Positions 1 through 13,096 of a stretch of 64,000 nt of DNA are shown in pieces. Under the pieces are notes generated by a model. The model searched no databases, had not been told where the DNA came from, and was given only the letters and a program-made list of their open reading frames with translations. The position numbers and the translations under genes were made by a program. How positions within the stretch are numbered: position 1 is the stretch's first letter; the number at the start of each line of letters is the position of its first letter. This DNA is from Whitmania pigra (taxonomy: Eukaryota; Annelida; Clitellata; Hirudinida; Haemopidae): assembly GCA_021613335.1 (NCBI GenBank), contig JAJTWR010000044.1, forward strand, positions 243,501-307,500, in the 5' to 3' direction.

Positions 1-1565
1 ATTATTTTATTATTACATCACAATATATGTAAAAAAAACATTTAATTAACCATAACTAGTAATTAAGATTATTTATTAATTTTAAAGGTAAACTTTTAAA
101 TTATTTTTGAAGAGCGTCTCCATCTTTTCGATTATTTCACCGACTTAGAAAATATTGGATCAACGTTCACTCAGGAAATTACAAAATACTTCCTTTCATA
201 TGAAAATATGATTTTCATTCCATACCCTTGGTAATCGTTCGCGATCATTTCGTGATTCGCGCAATAATTTCCTTAAAGGGAAAAATTAAATTTAAGTTGA
301 AACGAGGCCCAAGAACTTCGACATTTGCTATTTAAATATTTAAAACGAACTCCACTACTGTTGATGTTTTGAGAAATTAAATTCATCAAGTCATGGAACC
401 GGCAGAAAGATGTCGTGACAAAGCATGAACAACTTCTGAGCACAACTTCGTTACAGCAGAAATGAGTTGCTTGTTACAATTCTGTGAAGATTATTTTTAA
501 CTGCTTTTAAATGCAATTGTTGTCTTCTAGGTAAACAATCAGCTTTTCTGACATTCCTGAATATTTATTGCTTAAGCCGTTCTGACGAAGTAAAATTTCT
601 GACCGTGTTGAACATTTGGATGAAGAAGAAATAATAAACCATGTTTAATATTTTAATTCTAAAGGTTTGTAAAGATTTGTTCCGATGAAATATTTAAATT
701 TGTTAAATCATAAGTTTATGGAATATTCCCTCGCAATAAGATAAATCACTTTCTTCAAGAGTTGTTGTCGCTTCAGTTGGGTATTGTTCGATATAATATT
801 GTGTGAATTTCTAAATTCATCATCCAATCAAGGTGTTTGCCTGTGATATTTATTTTTATACTTGGACTTATTTGTCACAAGCATTTCTCTGAATCTTATT
901 CACCTGAATAGCTTACGGTGAATACAAATGGTGCGTGTAAATACACGTGAGGTTATTTTGAAAAGTAACCTTGCAACAATGTTTCGCAAGACATAGCAGT
1001 CATATTGTTTAATAGAAGTTGCATTTCTATTTGTGGACATTTTTTCTAAGAATTTGTTTTGTTAATAATTCTCTTAATTTGTTTACTCCTCTCCAGGAAT
1101 AACAAAAGAATTTAATTTTTCGAAATGGACATCCACTGATTTCATCAAGGTAAGGAGACAAACTGGTGCGCAATTACACCGCAATCTCTTGGGTGCGGCA
1201 CAGGACCAATAAAAAGTGACTAAGAGTAACACGTGATACAATTGTATCGTCATTATTACTGATCAGTTTTGACAATAAAGTCATCATACATCAACGATTT
1301 TTTTATTCTTAGTAGTACTCACTTCATCCCCAAAACTTATAAATTCTTGCTAAATGGACAACAAATAAAAATTTGCTCAACTTGGCCATGAACTACAGTA
1401 ATTAAATTATTTGTGATTAATATATCGAAATGAAATATATTATTAATAATATATCAGAATTAAATATATAATATAATAATATTCAATTCGATCAACATTA
1501 ATTACAAATCTCGTATTATTGATCGAAAGAAAACTGAAACATTTGAAAAGGAAATAAAATGTCAA
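1..1565. other. 3' flank of the Friend-of-GATA gene, no gene seen
   Basis: AT-rich sequence downstream of the stop codon of the minus-strand Friend-of-GATA gene. It should hold that gene's 3' UTR; on the minus strand an AATAAA-type signal can be read near 1300. No open frame, RNA gene or repeat family was recognised. Confidence 0.5.
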
Positions 1566-4500
1566 TCAACAGACTGAAATGTCTGCATCTTCTTCTATTT
1601 GATTGGAGCAGTAATACTTTTTGTGAGCTAAATAAGTTGAGACGTACATGAAGTTAATGTTGCACTGTTTGCAGTATTTCGACAAATTGTCCCTTCGTGT
1701 TGCTGGCTTTGCATCGCTGACTTGATCACTCTCGTGTGACGGAGGATTCTTGACAGGAGATGGTGCTCGTTCATCCTCACTCGATCTTTCAGCTTCTTTG
1801 ACTTCAAACTTTGGGTAAAAACTGGAATCGCCGTTTTTAGGAGAGCGTGGACTGAGTTTTAAGAGCTTGGAACTACCTGGACCTTCTTGGAAGGAATCGC
1901 TGGACAAAGATCGTTTCGTGGAGTTCATCGAAAAACTCGGAACTTCCAAATCAGTTACGGTTTCATTTTCTGACAGTTTATTCGGCACATTTACGTTGGA
2001 GCCCAGTCTGGCTTCGTTGACGTGGTTGAGCATGTGCACGTGGAACTGGGTGTTCAGAGGAAATGAAATGTCGCATTTGTTGCAAAAATTCTGCTCGTTC
2101 TGCCTCATCATATATTCGGATTTTTCGTAGGCCTTCCTCGATCTCCGCCTCTTGTAGGGCTCGCTTTTGAGTCGAATCAATTCGAGGTCGGGCATGTCAA
2201 GAACGGATCCGAAAAGAGCGGGATCCCCGATGAGGCTGCTGAGTTTGTTTTTCTTCGGAATGGCCGGTGGTTCTTCCACCTCCAACATGCTTTCATCCGT
2301 GAATGACTCTCCGGCATCGTTGTGCATCTTGCCATGCATTCGCATCCCGCGCACCGTGTTCCCCCGGTAACCGCACAGAATGCACTTGTAAACCTTCGAG
2401 GGCGTGTGGGCTCTCATGTGCTCTATAAGTCTGCTGTCGCTCTGGGCAATGTGATCACAATGAGGACACTGGTATAACTGATAGTTAGCAGCCATCCCGT
2501 TGCAGAAGTGAAGCATGAGGAGTTGTTCGGATGGAAAAAGCACGCCGCAGACCGAACAAATGAGCGTCTTTTTATCGCATTCTTTCGACTCATCGCTGCA
2601 CGCTTCTTGAGCTTCTTCGGTCTGCCGTTCTGGACTTTTGGAGGTTCTGTTGAACCTGGAGGAACAGTAAAACTTTTTGTGAGCCTTCAAAGTTTCCAGG
2701 TTGCTGAACTTGATCTTGCACGGAATGCAGTAATACTGGAGGATTCCTTTGTTTAGAGTCGCCACGAGTTCCATGTCGACGTTGTTATTCACGTCCGAAG
2801 AATTATGGTCTTCGCCGTTTTTTTTCGGATTGTCAACACCTTTAACCACCTTCGTTGTTTCATTATGCTTCAACGTGGCCTTCGTCGATGAAGTTTTTTG
2901 TTGAGCGATGTCTCTCAGCCTATTGTTCCTACTCGCGCAATAGTGCTGTTTATGGGCGAGGTAGTTTTCGGCCTTGAAGAAGACGATGTTGCATTCGACG
3001 CACCTGTTTGTTGACGGGGGACTCATTACGAACGGAAAGGTGGCTTCTGATTGCTTCGACTCAGACCTCGAAGCGGAGTTTCCAGATTTACCAGAACATG
3101 TGGATTCCGGAGCACGTGATTTTTTTAAAAATATACCTTCGGGAATTCCAGAATCGGTTGTTGTTTCCTCTTTCTTGCTGCTCAGATCGAGAGGATTGTC
3201 AGCTTTTGGAGGAAACGACTTGAGACTCGACTTTTCATCTGCAGACATTCGTCCCTTGGATGCATTTGCTGCATTTGCTGCATTGGATGCATTCGGACTT
3301 TTGGAAAATGTATTCGGGACGTGGAGCTTGCTCTTCGGACTATTCCTGGATGATTCCTTCAGATCAGAGTTGGAGGATGGATTGAAGAAGTAGGAAGGAT
3401 AAAGAAGAAAAGGATTCAAAAAAGGTGGCAAGGGATGACTGTCCAAGTAGTTTTTCTTGAAAAATTCGAGTGGAAAATTTGGAAAGCAGTTTAATAACGG
3501 AAACCTGGAGGGTGGATTCAACGATGGTGGCTGAAAACTGGAGAATGGCTGGAAAACATCATCAGCTTCTTGTTTGTCAAATTTTAAAACTTCGCTAGAT
3601 GGCCTATGCGAATCTGTTTGGCAGTTTTTAGATTGGTTGATTTGATCATCACTTTTGACTTGAGGTTCACTTTTAACTTCATTTTCTTCTTCCTTTTTGA
3701 ATTTTTCTATTGGAACTTCTTCGCTACGCGGAGTTTTGTTATTTTTTCTAAAATTCATACCTAAACAATAAAATAAATGCGTGTCATTTTAATTATTTGT
3801 TTGGTCGAGTGCAAAACGTTTTAGGAAAAAGTGACCAAACCTGGATTGGTGCTACAAGGGACATCGAGAGAGGACCGAAGTTGACTGAAGTTGTATCTGA
3901 GGTGGTTCGGCAGGATGGAATAGAAGACAAAGTTCGAAGGTGATGAACACAAATCGAACTGCGGTTTCTTCGAACAATAATTCGTCAGGTGGGCTTGAAG
4001 GGTTCTGGGGTTGCTGAACTTTACCCCGCAAAAGATGCATTCGTGAACGAGTTCTGCAAATAGCAATATTAAATTTTAAAGCATCTTTAATAGAAGAACC
4101 TCCTCGATAGAAGATTCTGCACTCCTAACACCAACACGACCTGAGTCAATGTCGCGCCGAACGTGGAAAGAATGAAAAAAGATTCCGCGGTCGCGTGATG
4201 ATGAAATATGAGTCCATTAAAAGGTGGCGAAGGAGTTAATGAAAGCTACTGTCCTTTGACTCGTCACACAGCCTGATGTTGGCCGGGAATGATCATCCAT
4301 CAGTCCTCAGTAGCACGTGTTGATTAGATCTGCTCGCTTAATACGGACTCTGCGCTTTCGGGCGTAAAGATACCAACCCTTGCGTCCAAGATGACATCTC
4401 GCAAAATTTCCGTTGAAGAGTTGCGTAAGAAATCGATGTCAGAGGGCAGCCTTCATTACTCCGGTAATGGACGTTCGATTTCCCGGCCTGTCGTCAAACA

Positions 4501-7500
4501 CTGCTCTCTGCACTATTAATGATAATTACGTCCTCCTTCTTGCCGACACTTGCCAGAGTTCCGCTCTTTTTGCTCCCGTTGAACTCGTTTCGAATTAGAT
4601 TTATTGGAGTTGTAGCGGTTGCGAAATGGCAGCAGTTTATTATCAGTAATTTGCTCGACGTGACTCGTGTACGACTTTAAAATGGTGAGCGAACGTTTAA
4701 ACGACTTAAAATGAAACATCGAAAAGTGGATTTCAGCGTCTCACCGTAAGTGGGTTTGCTGGGACGGTTGAGAAGGTTTTGGATCATGATGTTCTTGCCG
4801 TGAGGTTGTTGCTGGGTCGTGCCGGCAGGGAACGTCCGAGTATTGAGAGACCAAAGTTCGTGGGGGGATTCGTGTTTGACCTCGGAAGACCTTCCCTCTC
4901 TTTCAACTTCTGGAACTTCCATTTTGACTTCCACGCGATTCCTGCAGTTGTTCTCCTGCTGGTGCATCTTTCTTTCTACGGCACGACTTTCTTCTTCGGT
5001 TCCCATTAACTTCGCCCTCGAAGACGCTACGATTTCAACGTCCGGTGAAATGTTCTTTGTGACGAGGCAGAGAAGCTTCTCTCCTGAAAAGACAACATTG
5101 TTCTTCATTCGCGGCTATGTCGGACGACTCGAAAGAGCGTCTTGAATGGGAATAATCTGAAGGGAAACCACTTGAGTAACTGTTTTCAATTCGTCTTGAT
5201 TAGCAGCAACTATTATCTTTTGCGGCAAACTCACGTGATCAACGTACCATCTATCAACATTTGAAAAGGACTCGTTTGATTTATGGGGTCATCACTTTAT
5301 CTACTCACCAACTGGACGTCGCTAACTTTTTCATCGTCCTTAGGAACCTAAATGTTTTATTGCTCGAGATACTCACCCCACTCCTCAATAAAGCATCTCT
5401 GCCTTCATCCGCCTATCTGCTGCTCTTTGCCGCTCTCCGTGGTGTTCTTTCATCGTGCATTTCGGTCTCACACATCGCTCTCAATCTCCGATTAACAGTC
5501 GCTCCTCAATTATCCTCTCGACTCTTTGATAAATAGTCCTGTCCGCGATTCCCTTCTTTCAAGACGGCGGCGTAAAGTTTAATCAAGCGTAAAGCTGAGG
5601 AGGATTAGAGCAAGTTCATCCGAATAAAAATGTTTTCAATTAGACAAATTGTCTCCTCGGAATTACTCAAATGAATTCCTTTAATACCGAATTTGTTCCC
5701 AGATAAGCTCCTTTCTTAGACGACCCGCGTGTTAAGCACAAGTTGATCTCACTCGATAGCAGGAACTGAAGGTTCGTTTCTTCGACGTTCGAGGATGTTT
5801 TGACCAGATGGAGCCACAAGCCACTTGCTGACGAGATGTACACGTTCAGGTCTCTTCCGCCCAAGTGCAACTGCATTTAAGCATTGTTATCTCTCAATTT
5901 CAATCTCTTTCCACTTAATTGTTAATTATAATTGATAAAATTATGAAAAAATTATTAATGAACAAATATTATTGATAAAAATAACCAATGGATTAAATAC
6001 TTAGTTCATTTATTAACTAACGAATTGATCTGATTCATTACTATTTATTACAAATTTTAAAATTTCTATTAATTAAATATATTCGAATTAATAGCTTATC
6101 TTTAAATATAACAACAATAAATATTATTAACAATAATAACAATAACAACGATAACCATGGTGATAATGATGAATTCTTATTGCCTTGACTCACTCTCAAA
6201 TTTCCAGGAGTGCGACTCTCAGCGACTTCCGTCAAGGAGCAGGCAAAAGGACCAAACTGGCTTCCCTCAAGGATGGTTGAAATGCTGCTGATGAGGGGTG
6301 GTTTCAAAGTTCTGTTGAGGTGAAGAATCTTCGTTGGAAGGCCAATGTCGAGAAGGTCTGTCGTTTCCTCGTCTGAGTCGTCTGCGCGGAATGGTTAAAA
6401 GTTAATCTATCGTATTTGTTGCTGTAGTGTGTTGTTGTATTTCTACGTTTTATTCAACTATTTATTGTTATGCATTATTATATTTATTTTATTTTAAATA
6501 CGAATTGAATATAAATGTCATGAATGTTTTTGGTATTTATTGTTGCCATTATTTGACCATTATTTTATTTCGTGTTATTACAAGAAATTAATTATCACCC
6601 ATTTTAATTACAGTTATTTGAAAATATATTTTATAATTTTCTTAATATTTGTTTTAGAAACAAATGGTCGATGCATTTCTTGCTGAATGTGTTTAACAAT
6701 TCAAAAAATTATGCGCAGTTAAAGTTGAATTCAAACAATTTTTTGATAAATTTAAAAATTATTAAAATGAAAGTACAAATGAAAACGTAAATGTTTTATT
6801 AATGAACTCATATTTTAATTAACATTTTTGTTACATTTTGTGATATTTGGACACGGTAAACTTTCAACAGCAAATGCATAATACTGAGAATTGAAGTATT
6901 CAAATAATAATAACAATAATAACAATAGTAACAATAACAATATGAAGAAATAATATTATTTTAAAATAATTACAACAATATTAATGTAATTATTTATTTA
7001 TTTATTAATTACTAAGACGAACGCATTTTTCCATTTAATTTTCACCTGCTTATTTACTTTCTTAAACCATGCAGGATTTTATTCCTCGAAATCTTTATCA
7101 TCCTCTGAAGTTATCATCCAAGAAAAAACAAAATGGCCACAAAGGAACAGTTGATCACCAGCATTTATTTTGCGTTCCTCCATCTTTAGATATGAAGATG
7201 ACGACTACGCCGATGACCACGACGACGATGATGTAGATGGCGATGACGACGGTGATGACGATGGTGATAACGAGGACGACGACGACGAAGGCGATGAGAA
7301 ATGAAATTATTGAATCACATCGAGGCGACATCCGACATGGAAAGCGGATGAAGATGTCGCTGCGAGGGTTTGAAATGTCGAGAGCATCGTGCTCCTCCGT
7401 TTCGAGTGCAAATCTTGTACAATCTGGCATATTGCACGCGAGATTGTCAGATATCGTTCAGTTATTTAACTTATCTCTGCCCGACCAGGCCATACATTTT

Positions 7501-10500
7501 TGATATCTGAAGCTGAGAGTTATCTTATCTTCGGCCGGCTCGATATTCCGCTACCTTGTTTCTCAGCAACCGTGGAGTGGGTGTGGCCGAGCATCGTATC
7601 GAGGAGTTCGAGAAAATCTTATCGTTTAACAACTGCTACGTAACAATCTTACAGGCCAGATGGCCGAGAGATTTCCAATGGAAAGATCAGAGAACAGTTG
7701 GAACATAAAAACCGAAAGTTTAGACCTCCCTAACGACGCGGAGCATGGGTGGGTGGTCTGCGTTGAATCTATGGAAGAACATAAGGAATGAAAAAGTCTC
7801 TTTGGTAGCTAGAGGAACTTATCTAATGATGACAGCATGCGATATGAGAGCCACAATATTCTTTCTTCTCAATACAAATAACCATTTCGACTATAAATCA
7901 GCCGACTTTTGACAGCGCTGGCGACCGACTGACTTGAAACGATAGGGAACGACCGTATTCTTCTAAATTCTTTAGTCGCCAGATAATGCTGGCCGAGCGA
8001 AAATGCATGTGTCCGATGCGATGGCGTGCCTCGAGGTGCTTGGAACCGTTCGAGTGTATCGCTCGTCACACTACCGAGTGTGGAGTGGTCTCGCGTGCGA
8101 CGAGTTTTGTCGGCCATATTTTTGTTAGTTCCACGAAAGCAGTTTAATTAGCTATCGGTTGCTTAACGGATTTTTTTCCATTTTAATTTAATGCAGAACC
8201 TGATTGGCTGATTCATCAACTGATAAACTGATTAGCTGCTTGATGGATGGCATACGAGGATGATGGAGTGGCAGGAAGGCGCACGAATAAAAATGAACTC
8301 TTTCCACTTCGAGGAGTCGGAAACTCCGGTGTCTGATCTTTCCTACCAACAATTACAGCCTTCCTTTGGCAGCTCTTATCGGTCAGGACCATCGTCTCGA
8401 AGGCAGCACCAGTGCACAGTCATATGTCTCCATAATCAAGGCGATAAAGCATACTTTCGACTCACACGTTCTTCTGGCTTTCATCGGCCCAAAGAGCGTG
8501 CGGTCGGGAGTGTGAAATGCCCTCTGCCTGAAAGATTGCATGCACTTCTTGGGGAGTGCAGTCTTGCAACCGATTGAATGCCGAATCTAATTGTAAAGAT
8601 TTTGATGCTGATAACCACGATGATGACGACGACGATGGCGATAGCGATAACGATGACTACAAATTCATTAATGAGCTCGTTCAGATATGAGAATACGTGC
8701 GAACGACGTCTTAGTGAGTGAAATGAGTAAAGATGGCTGAGCGAGTAGGTGCTTCGCAACACGACAAAATGTGTGTCCGGTTGGGTGAGCTTATCACCTT
8801 ATCCCTGTAGGGAATCTTTCTATTAATGGATTAATTCGGGTATGGCGTTATCTGGCGCGGACCATTCAACGCCGTAATCTTTTTATATCTGGCGACTGAT
8901 ATTGTAGGAAAATGAAAAATGCGAGCGAAAGATAGCATCTACGACCCTCAGTCCGACGGCATCGTGCCTGTGCAACGTGTGTTCAGATGAGATAAGACCG
9001 ACTATGATTTTAATCGTTGATAGAGCGGACCTCGGTGGTGCTGCTATTCCTCGTTGTCGACTGACTTCTTTTGTTAGCGGAGAGTTCACATTTCCGTGAA
9101 ATGCTCGCTCGAGTTAAGAGGGACGATCGCCTTTAAACATCTTCTTCTATCAACATTCTTCGCAAGAAATCTTTGCTCGAAGGAAAACTTTTACTAAACA
9201 AAGAAATTAAACACATCGCCTTCTCTGTGACAATTCTCAATTCTCACCAACTTCATTCATTTCTCAAAAACAAAAACAACTATAGTTAACTAAGTTCAAT
9301 GTTATTCTGTAAATTCTTATCATCATTGAGAAACGCGAAACAGAAAACACGATTGCTAAGCAGTTAGGTAGAAATCAAGGAATGCAAAAAGTAAAAACCT
9401 TCATCGCCACTCTCGTGTCTCCAACTAAAAGCGATTGAAGCTGGTCGGCACCGCTGCCCCAAGTTAAGTGAAATTCTCTCAGAGTTTCCTTTGGCTGAAG
9501 TTGCTATCTCTCTTGAAAATAAATAGACCTTATCTGATCTGCCAGGCAGATAAGGGTCCCACTCGTTTCAAACTGTTTCTATTATCCGAATTATCTTTTC
9601 ATGTTTAAGTGATTTGATAAGACTCTGTTTGCCTGTGCAGCCTCAATATTTGGATGATTCTTCCTCACTTCCATCAACATCCCTAGAAGCCGTCTACTTC
9701 TACCTGCTTTTCGGTAACCATGGAAACTAGCCGGTGCTAACCGGGTCTCTCTGATTAGCTTCACGATAACTTAATTTGCACGACATCTGGCGATAATGAT
9801 TCCAACCACTCCCCAGAGTGGCAGAGTTTATCACGAGTTTGTTGCTCGCATGAGATTCTGCAGTTCTTATCTTCCTTATCGAATATCAGTTGAACTTTTG
9901 TAAACACAAGAATGGATTATTAACACGATAACATCTTAATTAGGCAGACTCTTTAGACCGAGCTTGGCTCTGCTCAATGTGAAACTTCATCACTGAAAGG
10001 CTTCGTCACTAACAAATGCTGAGAATATCAAAATCATCAAATATCGTGCGTAAATACAAATTTAAAAAAAAAACAATAGAAAATTGCGTTGGAACAATTC
10101 GAACAATTTGTTTAAAAATATTCAAAATCACGACGAGAAATGAAAATCTAATTCGTGGATAATTTAAACGACTGAAAAATTATTTGACTCGAGTAAAACA
10201 TGAAGCACTTCTCCAAACAAGGATGCAAATGAGGAGGTTCGGTGCAGAGGCATACAGCAGTACAAGTGGTCATAGAGCAGGAATATCTTATCTCCTTATC
10301 GCCTGCATCTTATCTACAGCCTTATCTTTAATCCGAGGCAGGCCTGACTTATCGGAGAAACTGTCAATTTTTAGTCTGGCTCAGTCGTATCTTTATCGGT
10401 CGAATGATCTAAAGAGCAGCGTTCCACATGCTTGTTTCGTGCTCCAAGTTGTCTTCTCGAGTCAGGTTTGTTTACAAACTCAAACATTTATAGGCCTTCA

Positions 10501-10753
10501 AAATTTTCCTTTATTTTTAAAAGACAAAAAAACTTGATTGTGCCGCTCGTATGAGTTTCTTTAAGAATTATGAATCTGCATTGTCATTTCATCCGCGCTC
10601 AGTAATCGTTACTTCTCCAGAATTCGGTCAAATTTTGAAACATAAATCATTGAAATTGACCAAATTGTATAGAAGAAGACAAAAATAAAAATAAATTCAA
10701 ACTCAGTCACCTGTCACGGACTTTACTGGGTTGGACTGTTTCCTACGAGACAT
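1566..10753 (-). CDS. ush: Friend-of-GATA zinc-finger cofactor (u-shaped/ZFPM family)
   Basis: Six coding exons join in phase: 10711-10753, 6194-6381, 5753-5870, 4745-5083, 3841-4053 and 1566-3760, about 1,031 residues, close to known family members (about 1,000-1,200). Exon 1 encodes MSRRKQSNP, the N-terminal motif through which FOG proteins recruit the NuRD repressor. Exons 2-4 give a PR-like domain (GSQFGPF, then a tryptophan/EETNL segment, then LLCLVTKNI). Exons 5-6 give four CCHC fingers of the GATA-binding type (about residues 233-255, 554-575, 644-666, 997-1018) and three C2H2 fingers (about 732-752, 760-780, 860-880). PLDLS at about 490-494 is a CtBP-docking motif. The protein should act in the nucleus as a cofactor of GATA factors. 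Exon phases agree at every junction. Intron 1 is about 4.3 kb and GATA-site rich; the others are short. Confidence 0.93.
6382..10710 (-). promoter_or_regulatory. First intron of Friend-of-GATA with many GATA motifs
   Basis: This 4.3-kb intron separates the 43-nt first coding exon from the PR-like exons and contains no convincing gene. WGATAR motifs (either strand) are frequent, for example near 7471, 7518, 7523, 7813, 7980, 8853, 8990, 9531, 9549, 9593, 9866, 10288, 10309 and 10322. A perfect inverted pair, CCTTATCTG at 9528-9536 and CAGATAAGG at 9547-9555, is the most ordered case. Two GAT/GAC-type microsatellites (about 7196-7300 and 8600-8660) also lie here. A regulatory role is inference from motif density and from the gene product being a GATA cofactor. 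Confidence 0.5.
7196..7302. repeat. GAY-type microsatellite (GATGACGAC)
   Basis: An irregular run of GAT, GAC and GAG trinucleotides in the Friend-of-GATA intron. Frames across it translate as acidic or hydrophobic low-complexity protein and are not genes. Confidence 0.85.
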
Positions 10754-10938
10754 GACCCTCAACAACTCAATGATCTCTTTCAGTTTCTATCTTCTCTTAA
10801 TTCAATCCGAAGTAAATTATTAACATCAGCAGCAACAACAACAAAAATTAAAAAAACATTCAGAATCAAAAGTCGTCGTCGTCGTCGTTGTTGTTGTCGC
10901 AACAATATCCTGGAAGGCAATGCTTGCAAGAGAGCGTG

Positions 10939-10946
10939 CTTATATA
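10939..10946 (-). promoter_or_regulatory. TATA box of the Friend-of-GATA gene
   Basis: The minus strand reads CCTATATAAGCACG, a good TATA element, 186 nt upstream of the proposed start codon at 10753. Transcription would begin about 30 nt further on, giving a leader of roughly 150 nt. That leader holds a CAA/CGA-rich run and two short upstream open frames that begin with ATG and stop before the main start. Confidence 0.6.
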
Positions 10947-13096
10947 GGCGTGTGAGATGCACGGACAAGAAGCGTATGTCTTTCCCTCAAATGGGACCGT
11001 TCAAGGCAGAAACAAAGTTTCACTTGCAGGGTTTCGAATTATGAAGTCCAGGATGAGTTACGTTCGATTTCGACAGTCCTTGGAGTGTGACCGGTGCTGT
11101 GTGAGGTTTTCTGGCGTTGAGAAATCTGTTGAGAAATCATCGATCTTTTCTGTCTACAATCACAACTAGATAGAGTGTAGCTCTTCCACCAAGCATCCCG
11201 GAGTAGTGTGTTCTTAGACACACCACCGGAGTCCTAAATTGTCGAGATCATAACGGTCGAGCGATTGTCATCGCCTTGAATTTCTTCGTCAGACGAAGTT
11301 CACCAGAAGGTCGAAGTCGCATGATATCCAGTCGTGCTTCAACTGCAGATAAGCTTTTGTCTCCTTCGTGGCGTGTCCCGAATGTTTATTGGCCGGTGCA
11401 AGCTGCCAGTCGAGGCCTTAAAGACTCCGAGATCATATCACGGTCTGGAGTAGCAACCGGGAAACTAATTTGACGTGACCTAACGACTTTCGTGATTCGC
11501 CAGCGATATGAGGAATTTTGTCTCCTCCAACTTGACCTCGCGTGACCTTCCATCCTCGAGATTTCCCTTCCTGAATGTCGTTAACACTGGTCTTGATTGA
11601 TCAGAGGAAATGATTTCTGCAAAGCAGGCATCCATCATTCCATCCTTCAGATCCCACAAACGCTTCTTATTAGAAATAGAACGTTATTGGTAGACGGATC
11701 ATCGATACAAGGTTGGGACCTCGTGTTTCCATCCATTCCACTCGTTCGTGGTCCTCATATCTGGGCCCATCTTAAGAGCAGTGCGCGTTTATAACAACGC
11801 TAATGTTTCATAAATATTAATGCTTCGGAGCGCCCGTGAAATCTTTTCGTTGAAACAGCTGATTTTATCTGCCAGTCGTCGAAGGATTGATCATCAGTTT
11901 TTCTTCTCCATGTTCTACGCACAAACCTTATCTTGCTCCTTCCAAATCGCCCTGTAATTTACGGCTGGGGACAAGCTTATATGAATTTACAAGCATTTTC
12001 ATAAGTCCATTTTTCATTTAGATGGTTATATACTGGTAAAAGCAGTTATTTTAGAGTTGATTACTCAAATATAAAGGAAAATATGAGTGCAAGGAGGAAT
12101 TCGTTTAAGCGAATTTAAGATTCATTCAAATTTATATGTATGCGTTAGCAACAGAGAGAATTGCGAATCACTTAACTGTAAAATCAAAATTTACTATTGT
12201 TAATATTTCGAATATCGGCAGCAGATTATAATAATCCAATAACCGTAAATAAGTGAATAATAATTATTTAACTAATTGCTGTAACAGATGTCAACTTTGA
12301 TTTCAATTATTATTTGCATTCATTTAATTTTTAGGTTTCACGAAATTTTGAGACGAGAATAAGTTCTGAGCTTATTCAACTTTTTAATTCCTAGCGACAT
12401 CTTTAGTACATCCAAGCATTAAAGAAATTATAATGTGCTTAAAATTAAACAAAAATCCCGAATAATTCAACTAACAAACATTGAAACAAGGCGGTGATGA
12501 CATAAAGATCATTCGAACGAAAACATCAACAAATCTCTTGGCCTTTCGCCACCAACTGGTCTGTTGTCTAAGCAGTGGTGCCACAACATAATGTAAAATC
12601 AGTTATTCTCTGAACAAACCAGCACAAAGTATAAAAGTATATTCAAATTTAAAGCTTGTTTCCACATTTATTTATGCTCAGCGTTTAGTTGCGACATAAA
12701 GACATTTTCAGTGTCTCTTACTGACTCCGTTTACTTAAAAATATGTGTCCCGCCCATCACAATGGCTTCCAAACAGGATGTCTGAACCACCAACACCTAT
12801 AGCCATTGTCAAAAAGGTCTGCTTAGTTTTAATTCGATGTTTTACAGTGAACTAGGAGGAGTAAAATTATTTATCAAAAATGATCAGAGTAATAAAGTTC
12901 TGAACAATTTATTAAAATTATAAAAGTAATTAAATAAAAATGCACTTTTTTAAAAGTTAAATCAATAAAAATAAAATTTGAAAATTAATTATAAAATGCC
13001 TATTTAGTATCTTTAATAAAGTCGCACATTTGACGTGTAGGGTGCCCGTGAATTAGACGTACAGACAATTAATTCAGCTTTACTGCCCGCCTCATC
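10947..13096. other. Upstream flank of Friend-of-GATA, no gene seen
   Basis: Between the Friend-of-GATA promoter and the first Ubc12 gene. It has further GATA-type motifs (near 11167, 11346, 11860 and 11930) in its first kilobase, then plain AT-rich sequence. The short open frames here have no recognisable protein character. A TTCAG splice-acceptor-like site lies just before the Ubc12 start codon. Confidence 0.4.

Noticed and set aside
7155..7430. Minus-strand frame with a hydrophobic run resembling a membrane protein
   Set aside because: It is the translation of a GAT/GAC microsatellite inside the Friend-of-GATA intron; the valine/isoleucine run is a codon artefact.
8481..8762. Second hydrophobic minus-strand frame
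   Set aside because: Also produced by a GAY-type microsatellite, with no splice or family support.
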